A program made the translations under genes and the position numbers. The notes beneath the pieces are model-generated. The model saw only the letters and a list, made by a program, of their open reading frames with translations. It was not told the origin of the DNA and ran no database searches. From Akkermansia muciniphila (GTDB lineage Bacteria; Verrucomicrobiota; Verrucomicrobiia; Verrucomicrobiales; V1-33), in assembly GCA_943331195.2 (NCBI GenBank), contig CALQKQ020000047.1, positions 1 to 13,418 of the forward strand: a stretch of 13,418 nucleotides of DNA, read 5' to 3'. Shown piece after piece: positions 6,945 to 13,418 of the stretch; the first letter of the stretch is position 1; each line of letters opens with the position of its first letter.

Positions 6945-7568
6945 TTACTTCTTGCCTTTGCCCTTCTTCTTGGTGTCGGCGACGGCGACGGCGACGACTT
7001 CGACGACGCGGGGAGCGGCGACGAGCATGATGACGACATCAGGACCGAGTTTGGTGGTGACGCCTTTGGGGAGGGTGATTTCCTTGGTGTGGAGGCTGCC
7101 ACCGATTTCGACGGCGGAGATGTCGACGACGATTTTCTCGGGGAGGTCGTTGGGGAGGCAGGTGATGTTGAGGGAGTGGACGAGGAGTTCCACGAGGCCG
7201 CCGGCTTTAGCGCCGACGCATTCGCCGCCGAGTTCGACGGGGACCTTGGAGTGGATGACTTCGTCTTCGCGGATGGCGTGGAAATCGACGTGGAGGACGT
7301 TGCCGTTGAGGGGGTTGTGCTGAACGTCTTGGATGATGGCGAGTTTGGATTCCTTGGCGTCATCGAGGGTGAGGTCGACGAGGATGTGCTCGGAGACGCT
7401 GTGATGGAGGACGGATTCGAGGGCCTTGCGGTTGAGGCGGATGTTGGTGGCGGTCATGTCCTTGCCGTAGACGACGCCGGGGATGAGGCCCTCGGCGCGG
7501 AGGGAGGTGAGGGCGCCGCTGCCGCTGCGTTTGCGGGTGTGGGCAGTGATTGCTGAGGTCTTGGCCAT
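6945..7568 (-). CDS. rplY: 50S ribosomal protein L25 / general stress protein Ctc
   Basis: L25 binds 5S rRNA in the large ribosomal subunit. The product has 207 residues, so it is the long Ctc/TL5 type with a second beta-rich domain rather than the short E. coli form of about 94. The N-terminal L25 domain (about 5-95) shows GSGALTSLRAEGLIPGVVYGK and the signature IQDVQHNPLNGNVLHVDFHAI (about 79-99). The C-terminal TL5 domain (about 100-190) has the typical VPVELGGECVGAKAGG and LPNDLPEKIVVDIS. The protein ends in a basic tail, KKKGKGKK. The ATG follows GACTCCCACATC, with no SD. Neither prs nor pth, frequent neighbours of this gene, is adjacent. A strong terminator lies just downstream and the gene is probably monocistronic. 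Confidence 0.96.
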   Translation of the reverse strand: MAKTSAITAHTRKRSGSGALTSLRAEGLIPGVVYGKDMTATNIRLNRKALESVLHHSVSEHILVDLTLDDAKESKLAIIQDVQHNPLNGNVLHVDFHAIREDEVIHSKVPVELGGECVGAKAGGLVELLVHSLNITCLPNDLPEKIVVDISAVEIGGSLHTKEITLPKGVTTKLGPDVVIMLVAAPRVVEVVAVAVADTKKKGKGKK

Positions 7569-7582
7569 GATGTGGGAGTCTG

Positions 7583-7594
7583 ATTAGGTCTAAT
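7583..7594. promoter_or_regulatory. Small AT-rich palindrome upstream of rplY
   Basis: ATTAGGTCTAAT is a short dyad (ATTAG / CTAAT) 15 bases upstream of the rplY start, the most AT-rich spot in a GC-rich spacer. On the minus strand it includes TATTAG, which could be a -10 box, but no good -35 lies about 17 bases further up. It may be a promoter element or an operator. The evidence is weak. Confidence 0.2.
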
Positions 7595-7767
7595 ATGGGA
7601 GACGCTGTGGGGGACAGGAGGGCCACCCGTGGGGGAAAACCAAACTGGCGAGGCAGCGGATACGCCTGATCCCGGACTGGGAAAGGGGTGGGGATTTTAA
7701 GGGCGATGGGGCGGCTGTCAATGGGGATGGCGTTTGCCAAAGGGGAGGGGCGCTTTTAGGATGGGGG

Positions 7768-8793
7768 ATGCTGCCTTGGCTTCAAACGGAACGCCCCCCG
7801 CTTTATTTGGCCCCCATGGCTGGGGTGACGGATGCGGTATTTCGTCGGTTGTGCAAGGAATTGGGAGCGGAGGTGATGGTGACGGAGTTTGTGTCTAGCG
7901 AGGGGATCATTCGGCGGGATGATCGGACGCGGCACTACACGGATTTTGAGGAGGAGCAGCGGCCGGTGGGGGTGCAGCTCTTTGGGGCGCATCCGGAACA
8001 CATGGCGGAAGCGGCGCGGAAGGTGATGGATTGGAAGGCCCCGGATTTCATCGATTTGAATTTTGGCTGTCCAGTCAACAAGGTGGTGGCGAAGAATGGG
8101 GGGTCGTCGCTGCTGAAGGATTGTCCGCTGTTGAGTGCGGTGGCCAAGGCGGTGGCGCAGGCGGTGCCGATTCCGGTGACGGCGAAGATTCGGATTGGCT
8201 GGGATGAGCAAAGCATCAATGCGCCGCACATTTGCCGCTTGTTGGAGGATTGCGGAATTGCGGCGGTGACGATTCACGGGCGCACGCGGGCGCAGGGCTA
8301 CACGGGCCAGGCGAATTGGGAGGTCATCGCGGAGTGCGCGGAGTTGTCGGGGTTGCCGATCATTGGCAATGGGGATCTGGCGAGTGGCCGGGACATTGAG
8401 CAGCGCCGCCGCACTACGAAGGTGCGCGGGCTGATGATTGGTCGGGCGGCGATGGGGTATCCGTGGGTTTTCCGCGAGGCGCGCCACTATTTAGAGACGG
8501 GCACGGCCTTGGCTCCGGTGGAGGCGGAGGAGCGCTGGGCGTTCATGCTGCGCCATGCGCGGCTGGCCATGGAGACGGGGCGCTTTGACGGCGAGCGCTA
8601 TTTGATGCAGTCGCTGCGTTCGCGCTTGATGGCCTACAGCAAGGGCTTGCCGGGCGGCCGGGCCCTGCGGCAGCGCTTTTGCCAGATCCAGAGTTTGGGT
8701 GAACTGGAGGATATTGCGGCGGCTTGGCTGGCGAAGGATGCTGAATTCCATGGGGCGGCGGCGGACGAGGAGGTTTTGGCCCTGCCTGTCTGA
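7768..8793 (+). CDS. dusB: tRNA-dihydrouridine synthase (DusB-like)
   Basis: This FMN-dependent enzyme reduces specific uridines in the tRNA D-loop to dihydrouridine. The product has 341 residues, normal for the family. The TIM barrel starts with the FMN-binding LAPMAGVTD (14-22). The catalytic-cysteine motif LNFGCPVNKVV gives Cys101, followed by KNGGSSLL. Lys140 lies in VTAKIRIGWD, His170 in TIHGRTRAQGYTG, and the FMN-phosphate loops are GNGD (200-203) and GRAAMG (225-230). The C-terminal tRNA-recognition helices follow, ending in a short acidic tail. The motif set fits DusB best, although Dus subfamily cannot be fixed by eye. This is the one start in the window with an SD-like run, AGGA about 7 bases before the ATG. 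ribE follows 63 bases downstream and may be co-transcribed. Confidence 0.93.
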   Translation: MLPWLQTERPPLYLAPMAGVTDAVFRRLCKELGAEVMVTEFVSSEGIIRRDDRTRHYTDFEEEQRPVGVQLFGAHPEHMAEAARKVMDWKAPDFIDLNFGCPVNKVVAKNGGSSLLKDCPLLSAVAKAVAQAVPIPVTAKIRIGWDEQSINAPHICRLLEDCGIAAVTIHGRTRAQGYTGQANWEVIAECAELSGLPIIGNGDLASGRDIEQRRRTTKVRGLMIGRAAMGYPWVFREARHYLETGTALAPVEAEERWAFMLRHARLAMETGRFDGERYLMQSLRSRLMAYSKGLPGGRALRQRFCQIQSLGELEDIAAAWLAKDAEFHGAAADEEVLALPV

Positions 8794-8856
8794 AGGCGGC
8801 GGCGGCACCCATTGTCGCTTGCTGGGGGGGGCATCTGGGGCTTGGAATGTTCTTCT

Positions 8857-9453
8857 ATGTTTACGGGCATTATCGAAAGCACTGGGTCGGTGGCAACCCT
8901 GCGGGCGACTTCGCAGGGCGGCCGCCTTGAGCTGGAAGGGGTGGCCTTTGCCAGCGATTTGGTGCTGGGGGAGAGTGTCGCGGTGAACGGCTGCTGCCTC
9001 ACGGTGGTGTCTTATGGAGAGGGCCGCGTGGCCTTTGATCTCCTCCAGGAAACCCTGCGCCTGACGAATCTCGGGGCCCTCGCGGCCGGGGAGGAGGTCA
9101 ACTTGGAGCGGGCCCTCCGCGCGGGGGACCGCCTCAGCGGACACTTTGTGCAGGGTCACATTGACGGGACGGCCCGCGTTCTTGCCTATGAGGCGGAGGG
9201 CCAGGATCACCGCTACAGCCTGGCTTTGCCCGAAGCAGGGCGCCGCCTAGTGGTGCCCAAGGGATCCATCGCGGTGAACGGCATCAGCCTCACCATTGCT
9301 GCGCTGGAGGATGATAGCTTTACCTTGTGGATTACGCCGCACACCCATGGGGTGACCAATTTGAGACAGGCTGGAGTGGGGCAGTTGGTGAATTTGGAGT
9401 ATGACTTTCTGGGGAAGCAGGTGGAGCGGCTCTTGGCGTTGCGCGGCCTTTGA
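8857..9453 (+). CDS. ribE: Riboflavin synthase alpha chain
   Basis: This enzyme dismutates two 6,7-dimethyl-8-ribityllumazine molecules to give riboflavin, the last step of flavin synthesis. The product has 198 residues made of two lumazine-binding repeats. Repeat 1 starts with the invariant MFTGIIES and contains ESVAVNGCCLTVV (39-51). Repeat 2 starts near SGHFVQGHIDG (94-104) and contains KGSIAVNGISLTI (135-147). The duplicated ..VNG..LT.. motif is clear in both halves. An upstream in-frame TTG at 8812 is possible, but the family almost always begins MFTGI, so 8857 is chosen. The ATG follows GTTCTTCT; a weak GGA lies about 11 bases before it. Other rib genes are not nearby. In some naming schemes this gene is called ribC. 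Confidence 0.96.
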   Translation: MFTGIIESTGSVATLRATSQGGRLELEGVAFASDLVLGESVAVNGCCLTVVSYGEGRVAFDLLQETLRLTNLGALAAGEEVNLERALRAGDRLSGHFVQGHIDGTARVLAYEAEGQDHRYSLALPEAGRRLVVPKGSIAVNGISLTIAALEDDSFTLWITPHTHGVTNLRQAGVGQLVNLEYDFLGKQVERLLALRGL

Positions 9454-9592
9454 GCTTGAAGGTTCGGGGGTGGTCTGGAGGGACGGATTCCGCCCGTGGT
9501 TGACAAGCCCCGGTGCCCGCTGTCCATTGCCCGCCCCTGCTGGCTCCCCCTGAGGGGCCCCATCAACCACCTCCCACCCCGCCGCTCTTTTC
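9454..9592. other. Spacer between ribE and the aminotransferase gene
   Basis: This stretch of 139 GC-rich bases has no gene. A 6-base-pair hairpin with a bulged A lies at 9480-9495 but has no T-run. TTGACA at 9500-9505 is a good -35 match, but the sequence 17 bases later (TCCATT) is a poor -10. A promoter for the aminotransferase gene probably lies here. Confidence 0.35.
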
Positions 9593-10762
9593 ATGGACTT
9601 CGTCACGCCCTCCATTGCTGAAATCGCCCCCTCCATCACGCTCGCCGTTACCGCCCAGGCCGCGAAAATGAAAAAGGAGGGCATCGACGTCTGCTCCTTT
9701 GGTGCCGGCGAGCCGGACATGGACACGCCCGCTTACATCAAGGATGCGGCAGTGGCCGCCTTGGCCAGTGGCAAAACCAAGTATACCGCCAGCGCTGGAC
9801 TCCTGGAATTGCGCGAAGCCCTCTGCGCCAAGTTGAAAGCCGACAACGGCCTGAACTACACCCCAGACCTCATCAGCGTGAACTGCGGGGCCAAACATTC
9901 CTGCTACAACGCCATCCTCGCCACTTGTGGCCCGGGCGATGAAGTGGTGATCCCTGCGCCCTTCTGGACGAGCTATCCCGACATGGTTCGCCTCGCCGGA
10001 GCCACTCCGATCATCGTTCACACCAAGGAGGAAAACGGTTGGAAGATGACCGCAGAGGAGTTCGAGAGCGCCATGAGCCCCTCCACCAAGATGGTCATCA
10101 TCAACAGCCCCGGCAATCCCACGGGCGCGGTTTATACCAAGGAAGAACTCGAAGCCATTGGCGACATCGCCGTCGCCGAAGACATCCTGATTCTGTCCGA
10201 CGAAATTTACGAAAAGCTCATCTACGATGAGGCCGAGCACGTCAGCATCGCTAGCATCTCGCAGGAACTGCGCAACCTCACCATCGTGGTCAACGGGTTT
10301 TCCAAGGCTTACAGCATGACCGGCTGGCGCGTCGGCTACACGGCCACCGCCAACAAGAAAATCGCGGAGGCCATCGACACCATCCAAAGCCACACCACGA
10401 GCGCCCCGGCCACCTTCGCCCAATACGGGGCCCTGGCCGCCCTCAGCGGCGATCCTAACGTGGTCGAAGACATGCGCGCCGAGTTCGATCTGCGCCGCGG
10501 CTACATGGGCCAGCGCTTGAGCAAAATCAATAACATCAGCGTGGTCGAGCCCAAGGGCGCTTTCTATTACTTGGTGAACATCGGCAAGATGGGCCTCTCC
10601 AGCATGAACTTCGCGGAAAAGCTGCTCATTCGCAGCCACGTCGCCGTCGTCCCCGGCATCGCCTTTGGTGCCGACGACACCGTCCGTTTCAGCTACGCCT
10701 GCAGCCTCGACGTCATCAAGACTGGCCTCGACCGCTTCGAGGAGTTTTGTAAGGCTCACTGA
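9593..10762 (+). CDS. Class I pyridoxal-phosphate aminotransferase (aspartate aminotransferase-like)
   Basis: The enzyme transfers an amino group between amino acids and 2-oxo acids, most likely aspartate and 2-oxoglutarate. The product has 389 residues, the usual length of the subgroup Ib (AspB/AspC-like) enzymes. Visible elements are the substrate-loop motif GAGEPDMDTP (37-46), YTASAGLLELREAL (64-77), and the PLP-binding residues Asn175 in NSPGNPTGAV and Asp203 and Tyr206 in SDEIYEKL. The Schiff-base lysine is Lys238 in NGFSKAYSMTGWRVGY. Arg246 contacts the PLP phosphate and Arg365 in DTVRFSYA is the expected carboxylate-binding arginine. Some subgroup Ib enzymes also act on prephenate, so arogenate synthesis is an alternative role that cannot be excluded. 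The ATG follows CGCTCTTTTC, with no SD. A strong terminator lies 55 bases downstream and the gene is likely a single-gene transcript. Confidence 0.93.
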   Translation: MDFVTPSIAEIAPSITLAVTAQAAKMKKEGIDVCSFGAGEPDMDTPAYIKDAAVAALASGKTKYTASAGLLELREALCAKLKADNGLNYTPDLISVNCGAKHSCYNAILATCGPGDEVVIPAPFWTSYPDMVRLAGATPIIVHTKEENGWKMTAEEFESAMSPSTKMVIINSPGNPTGAVYTKEELEAIGDIAVAEDILILSDEIYEKLIYDEAEHVSIASISQELRNLTIVVNGFSKAYSMTGWRVGYTATANKKIAEAIDTIQSHTTSAPATFAQYGALAALSGDPNVVEDMRAEFDLRRGYMGQRLSKINNISVVEPKGAFYYLVNIGKMGLSSMNFAEKLLIRSHVAVVPGIAFGADDTVRFSYACSLDVIKTGLDRFEEFCKAH

Positions 10763-10817
10763 GCCTGCGGCGGCCGGGATGCTCGCCATCTCCTAGCCTT
10801 TCCGGCGGCCCCTTTTC

Positions 10818-10853
10818 AAGGCCTGGTCTACGCCCTAGACCAGGCCTTTTTTT
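10818..10853 (+). terminator. Rho-independent terminator of the aminotransferase gene
   Basis: A perfect 13-base-pair stem joins AAGGCCTGGTCTA (10818-10830) to its complement (10836-10848) around a CGCCC loop, followed by a run of seven T (10847-10853). It lies 55 bases after the aminotransferase stop. Only 50 bases separate it from the next preferred start. Confidence 0.95.
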
Positions 10854-10903
10854 GGGGCATGGCGCCGCCGCCCTTTGGCCAAACCCGCGCTACTGCTGCA
10901 TCC

Positions 10904-12322
10904 ATGAACCAAGGTCTTTTGCCGAGCCCCGGGCTGATGTTGCTTGGCAAGGCGGTTTCCCGGGCGGGCGCTTGCCGCCGGGCGGGCGGTTATATTTTAG
11001 GGATCGGGTGGCTGTTGGGCGCGCCTGGGGCGGGCGCGGAAGAAAGTCGGTCCCCGGGGCGGACCGTCGGCGACTTTGCCCCCTGCGCCTTCGCCCACTA
11101 TAGCTTTGGCACCGCCGTCGACGCGGCGGGCCAGGTCCTCTTCACGGAATTCAATCACCGCAAAATCCGCCGCTGGAATCCGCAGACGGGCCAGCTCGGG
11201 GCGGACTCAGCCGTGGAAGTGCCGGGTCTGTTTGGCTTGGCGGCGGGCGCTGCAGGCGACCTTTTCGCGGGACTGGACTTGGGCGATGGGGGAAATCCTG
11301 GCAAGATCCTCCGCCTGGGGGCGGACGGTTCCTCGACCGCGATTGTGGAGAAAATCACCCGCCCGCGCCAGTTGAGCTGCGACGCGGCGGGCAATCTCTA
11401 TGCTGTGCTCGAAGGGGGTCAGGTGCTCCGCTGGGACCGGGCGGCGGGGACCGTGGTCGAAGTGATGCGAGCGCAGTCCCCCGTCTGCGGCATCGCGGTG
11501 GGGCCGGACGGTTCGATTTATGTCAGCGAATACGGCGTTTTCGAAACCGCTCCTGAAGGCTATGCGCGGCCCCTCACGCCGGGGCAGATCAAGGTGAAGC
11601 GCCCTAGCGGGGAGATCGCGATCCTAGCCAAAGGCTTCTGGCGCGCCCGCGGCTTGGCCCTGCTGGGGAAACAGTTGTATCTCTGCACGGAGTCGGATCG
11701 CGAGGACCACGGCAACGCTGGCCTTTTGGTGCGCGTGGATAGGGTCACTGGGGCTGCGGAAACCTTGCTCGACGACTTGGATTACCCGCAGTTTCCCGCC
11801 GCTAGCCCGGATGGCCGCCTGTATTTTACGCTAGGGCGCGACAATCGCTTGGTGAGCTATGATCCGGCGGCGCTCTTTGGGGAGGTGGCGGTCCCGCCTA
11901 AGCTGGCGGTGGGTGCGCGGGTGCGGGGAGGCAAACTCGCCTGGGAGGAGGCGGGGGAGGGCACGGCCTTTGTGGTGCGGGCGCAGCAACAGGTCATCAG
12001 TGGCCGCTTGCAGCCGAATCCCGGGGCTCGCCAGATGGAAGGTTGGCTAGAAATACCGGCAGGGCGCTTTCAGCTCAACCCGCAGGATCTCTATGTAGAA
12101 TATGATGCTGAGCATCCTGGACCGGGGCTTTTTGAGCTGCCGAAAGTGGAAAGCAGCGTCGCGTCGGGCCAGCTGCGGGTCGAGGTTTTCCCGCGGCGGA
12201 GCCATCAGGGCTGCCGCTGGCCGATGCGGCATGTGGGCACCAGCCGCGAAGCGCCTGCGGCTGGCTTCAGCGAGCAGCCGGAAGCCTTTCGCCTTTATTT
12301 CTCCTGGACGGCGGGGAGTTAG
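10904..12322 (+). CDS. Secreted six-bladed beta-propeller protein (NHL/SMP-30-like), function unknown
   Basis: The predicted product has 472 residues. A signal peptide with a basic n-region (ACRRAGG), a hydrophobic core (YILGIGWLLG) and a probable cleavage site after AGA (about residue 45) points to export. Six repeats follow, at about 69-98, 111-149, 156-188, 196-243, 250-290 and 298-325. Each is built on D..G.LY......V.R.D...G, for example DAAGNLYAVLEGGQVLRWD, as in NHL or SMP-30/gluconolactonase propellers. Residues 331-472 form a separate C-terminal region, rich in beta-prone stretches, that I do not recognise. No CxxCH heme motif or catalytic signature is visible, so I infer binding or scaffolding rather than a known reaction. 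Alternative starts are 10859, only 5 bases after the terminator T-run and so unlikely, and 10937, which gives a more compact signal peptide. The gene converges on the helicase gene with a 31-base gap. Confidence 0.75.
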   Translation: MNQGLLPSPGLMLLGKAVSRAGACRRAGGYILGIGWLLGAPGAGAEESRSPGRTVGDFAPCAFAHYSFGTAVDAAGQVLFTEFNHRKIRRWNPQTGQLGADSAVEVPGLFGLAAGAAGDLFAGLDLGDGGNPGKILRLGADGSSTAIVEKITRPRQLSCDAAGNLYAVLEGGQVLRWDRAAGTVVEVMRAQSPVCGIAVGPDGSIYVSEYGVFETAPEGYARPLTPGQIKVKRPSGEIAILAKGFWRARGLALLGKQLYLCTESDREDHGNAGLLVRVDRVTGAAETLLDDLDYPQFPAASPDGRLYFTLGRDNRLVSYDPAALFGEVAVPPKLAVGARVRGGKLAWEEAGEGTAFVVRAQQQVISGRLQPNPGARQMEGWLEIPAGRFQLNPQDLYVEYDAEHPGPGLFELPKVESSVASGQLRVEVFPRRSHQGCRWPMRHVGTSREAPAAGFSEQPEAFRLYFSWTAGS

Positions 12323-12353
12323 AAGGCGTTGTCAGGGTGGGCCGGGGGCGGGC

Positions 12354-13418
12354 CTAGCGCCACAGTTGGCTAGGGAATTTTTTAGCGATGGTTTGGCGGT
12401 GTTTGGGCCATTCGCGGGCGAGGAAGGCGGGCCAGTCGGCGGTGGTGGCGAGGCGTTTGCCGTCGGGGGTGGCGAGGCTGAGGAGGAGGGGAAGGCGGCC
12501 TTCGCAGAGGCTGGGGTGTGCTTTGAGGTCGAAGCAGTCCCGGATGCTAACTTGGGCCTCGGGGGCGTCGTTGAGATAGCTGATTTTTTGGCTGCGGGGG
12601 CCGGGCCAAGGGATGGAGAGGGGCAGCAATTCGTCGAGCCATGGGACTTGGCCTGGTTCCAAGTGCTGGTGGAATGCGGCGACGAGGGGCGCGGCCTGAG
12701 CTTCTTTGACCAGGGAAAGGCCGGTGAAGGCCCGGGCGAGACAGGCGGTGATGGCGGCGTCGTCGATGGGGGCGAATTCTAATTCTGGCAGGGTGGCGTG
12801 GATCAGGTTGACCCGGGCGATGAATTGCTTGATGCGGTGATCCAGCAGGGGAAGCTCAAAGGATCCGCTGCGGTAGGCCTCGGCGAGGCAGCGTCCGCTG
12901 GCGAGGGGATCGAGGTCGCGTTGTTGGGCTTTTTGTTCGATGACGAGATCGTGATAGCGGAGCAGCTTCATGGCGGCGACGCGTTTATTTTGGGCATCGA
13001 AGTGGTGCTCCACGGTGCTGTGGAGATGTTGGGGATACATCTCGGCGATCCAGGCCGGCTGGACGGCGGTGGCGAGGCTGAGGAGAGTTAGGGGAGAGGC
13101 GCCGCGCGAGGGGGCTTCGCGGAGGTTGGCGGCGACAAAAAAGGCGGCGTCTTGGACCACGCTTTCGCGGACGAGTTGGCCTTGCCTTTGCTCGGTTAGG
13201 TCGCAGTTGAGCTGGCCGGGGGCGCGGCGTTTGGCGAGTTGATCGACGAAGCCGGCGAGGAGGCAGCGCGGCAGGGCCTCGTCGTGCTGGGCGGGGCTCG
13301 TGGTGTTAGGGGTTCGGTCGCTCAGTCCTTGTTGGCGGGCGGCTTGGAGGATTTGTTGGTAGGTGTGCTCGACTTGGCGGGCGACTTGGGCGTTGATGCC
13401 ATAGCTGCGGCAGCGCTC
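12354..13418 (-). CDS. hrpB: ATP-dependent helicase HrpB, C-terminal part (5' end outside window)
   Basis: The minus-strand frame is open from the right edge to a TAG at 12354-12356, giving the last 354 residues of a longer protein. It fits the C-terminal region of HrpB, a DEAH-box helicase of uncertain role. Near the start is LLAGFVDQLAKRR, matching the family's LLAGFPDRLARRRG. The accessory helical region follows (LPELEFAPIDDAAITACLARAF). The end carries the diagnostic HrpB C-terminal pattern: a YLNDAPEAQVSIRDCFDL segment, GRLPLLLSLATPDGKRL, a tryptophan-containing helix (DWPAFLAREW) and the closing KKFPSQLWR, where the family usually has RYPKHPWP. The motor domains (Walker A, DEAH) are outside. 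The sequence is divergent from typical proteobacterial HrpB. A GTG at 13160 could be mistaken for a start, but homology continues upstream of it. Identification is by remembered family pattern. Confidence 0.82.
   Translation of the reverse strand, partial: ERCRSYGINAQVARQVEHTYQQILQAARQQGLSDRTPNTTSPAQHDEALPRCLLAGFVDQLAKRRAPGQLNCDLTEQRQGQLVRESVVQDAAFFVAANLREAPSRGASPLTLLSLATAVQPAWIAEMYPQHLHSTVEHHFDAQNKRVAAMKLLRYHDLVIEQKAQQRDLDPLASGRCLAEAYRSGSFELPLLDHRIKQFIARVNLIHATLPELEFAPIDDAAITACLARAFTGLSLVKEAQAAPLVAAFHQHLEPGQVPWLDELLPLSIPWPGPRSQKISYLNDAPEAQVSIRDCFDLKAHPSLCEGRLPLLLSLATPDGKRLATTADWPAFLAREWPKHRQTIAKKFPSQLWR

Noticed and set aside
6502..7363. Open frames crossing the repeat island on both strands
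   Set aside because: They run through repeats, terminator and the antisense or wrong frame of rplY and ispG. They have no protein family signature.
7569..7767. A tRNA or small RNA in the rplY-dusB spacer
   Set aside because: No TTCGA-type T-loop, acceptor stem pairing or anticodon arm could be assembled. Only a small AT-rich dyad was found.
8812..8856. A 15-residue N-terminal extension of riboflavin synthase from a TTG start
   Set aside because: The family begins MFTGI, which coincides with the ATG at 8857. The extension is unconserved in character.
9500..9528. Sigma-70 type promoter upstream of the aminotransferase gene
   Set aside because: TTGACA is a perfect -35 word, but TCCATT 17 bases on is a poor -10. 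One match in a GC-rich spacer is not enough to call it.
9563..10789. Minus-strand open frame of 408 codons
   Set aside because: It is antisense to the aminotransferase, whose PLP-binding motifs are unmistakable. The antisense product is low-complexity Gly/Val/Asp text.
12354..13160. A self-contained 268-residue protein starting at the GTG at 13160
   Set aside because: The frame continues open to the window edge and the upstream part (LLAGFVDQLAKRR) also fits HrpB, so this is the tail of a larger gene.

Overview
The window is ordinary chromosomal housekeeping DNA from a GC-rich bacterium. The best fit is a member of the PVC group, probably Verrucomicrobiota. Support for this is the long, roughly 590-residue IspG seen in chlamydiae, PVC relatives and plants, the near absence of Shine-Dalgarno sequences, and a repeat-filled intergenic region whose stem-GTT-stem hairpins resemble dispersed repeats I associate with Verrucomicrobia and Planctomycetes. 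The phylum call is inference; no rRNA is present to settle it. I found no phage, transposase, CRISPR array, toxin-antitoxin or defence genes, and no tRNA or rRNA.

Layout. Positions 1-3013 hold a minus-strand pair: a lipoprotein alpha/beta hydrolase followed after 8 bases by uvrB, which is cut by the window edge. Positions 3239-6526 hold a plus-strand pair, rseP (site-2 protease) and ispG (isoprenoid synthesis), 18 bases apart. Positions 6527-6887 are a non-coding repeat island, ending in a strong terminator that serves the minus-strand gene rplY (ribosomal protein L25/Ctc, 6945-7568). Positions 7768-9453 hold dusB (tRNA dihydrouridine synthase) and ribE (riboflavin synthase). Positions 9593-10762 encode a class I aminotransferase, closed by a textbook terminator at 10818-10853. 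Positions 10904-12322 encode a secreted six-bladed beta-propeller protein of unknown role. Converging on it from the right edge is the C-terminal part of an HrpB-type helicase (12354 to the edge).

The genes do not form one pathway. They cover DNA repair (uvrB), envelope proteolysis and a surface hydrolase, isoprenoid precursors (ispG), translation (rplY, dusB), flavin synthesis (ribE), amino-acid metabolism, and an RNA helicase family member.

The items most worth a second look are the repeat island at 6534-6842, the insertion of about 42 residues in UvrB just after its SATP motif, and the consistent use of pyrimidine-rich, SD-less translation starts. I saw no convincing new biological system.
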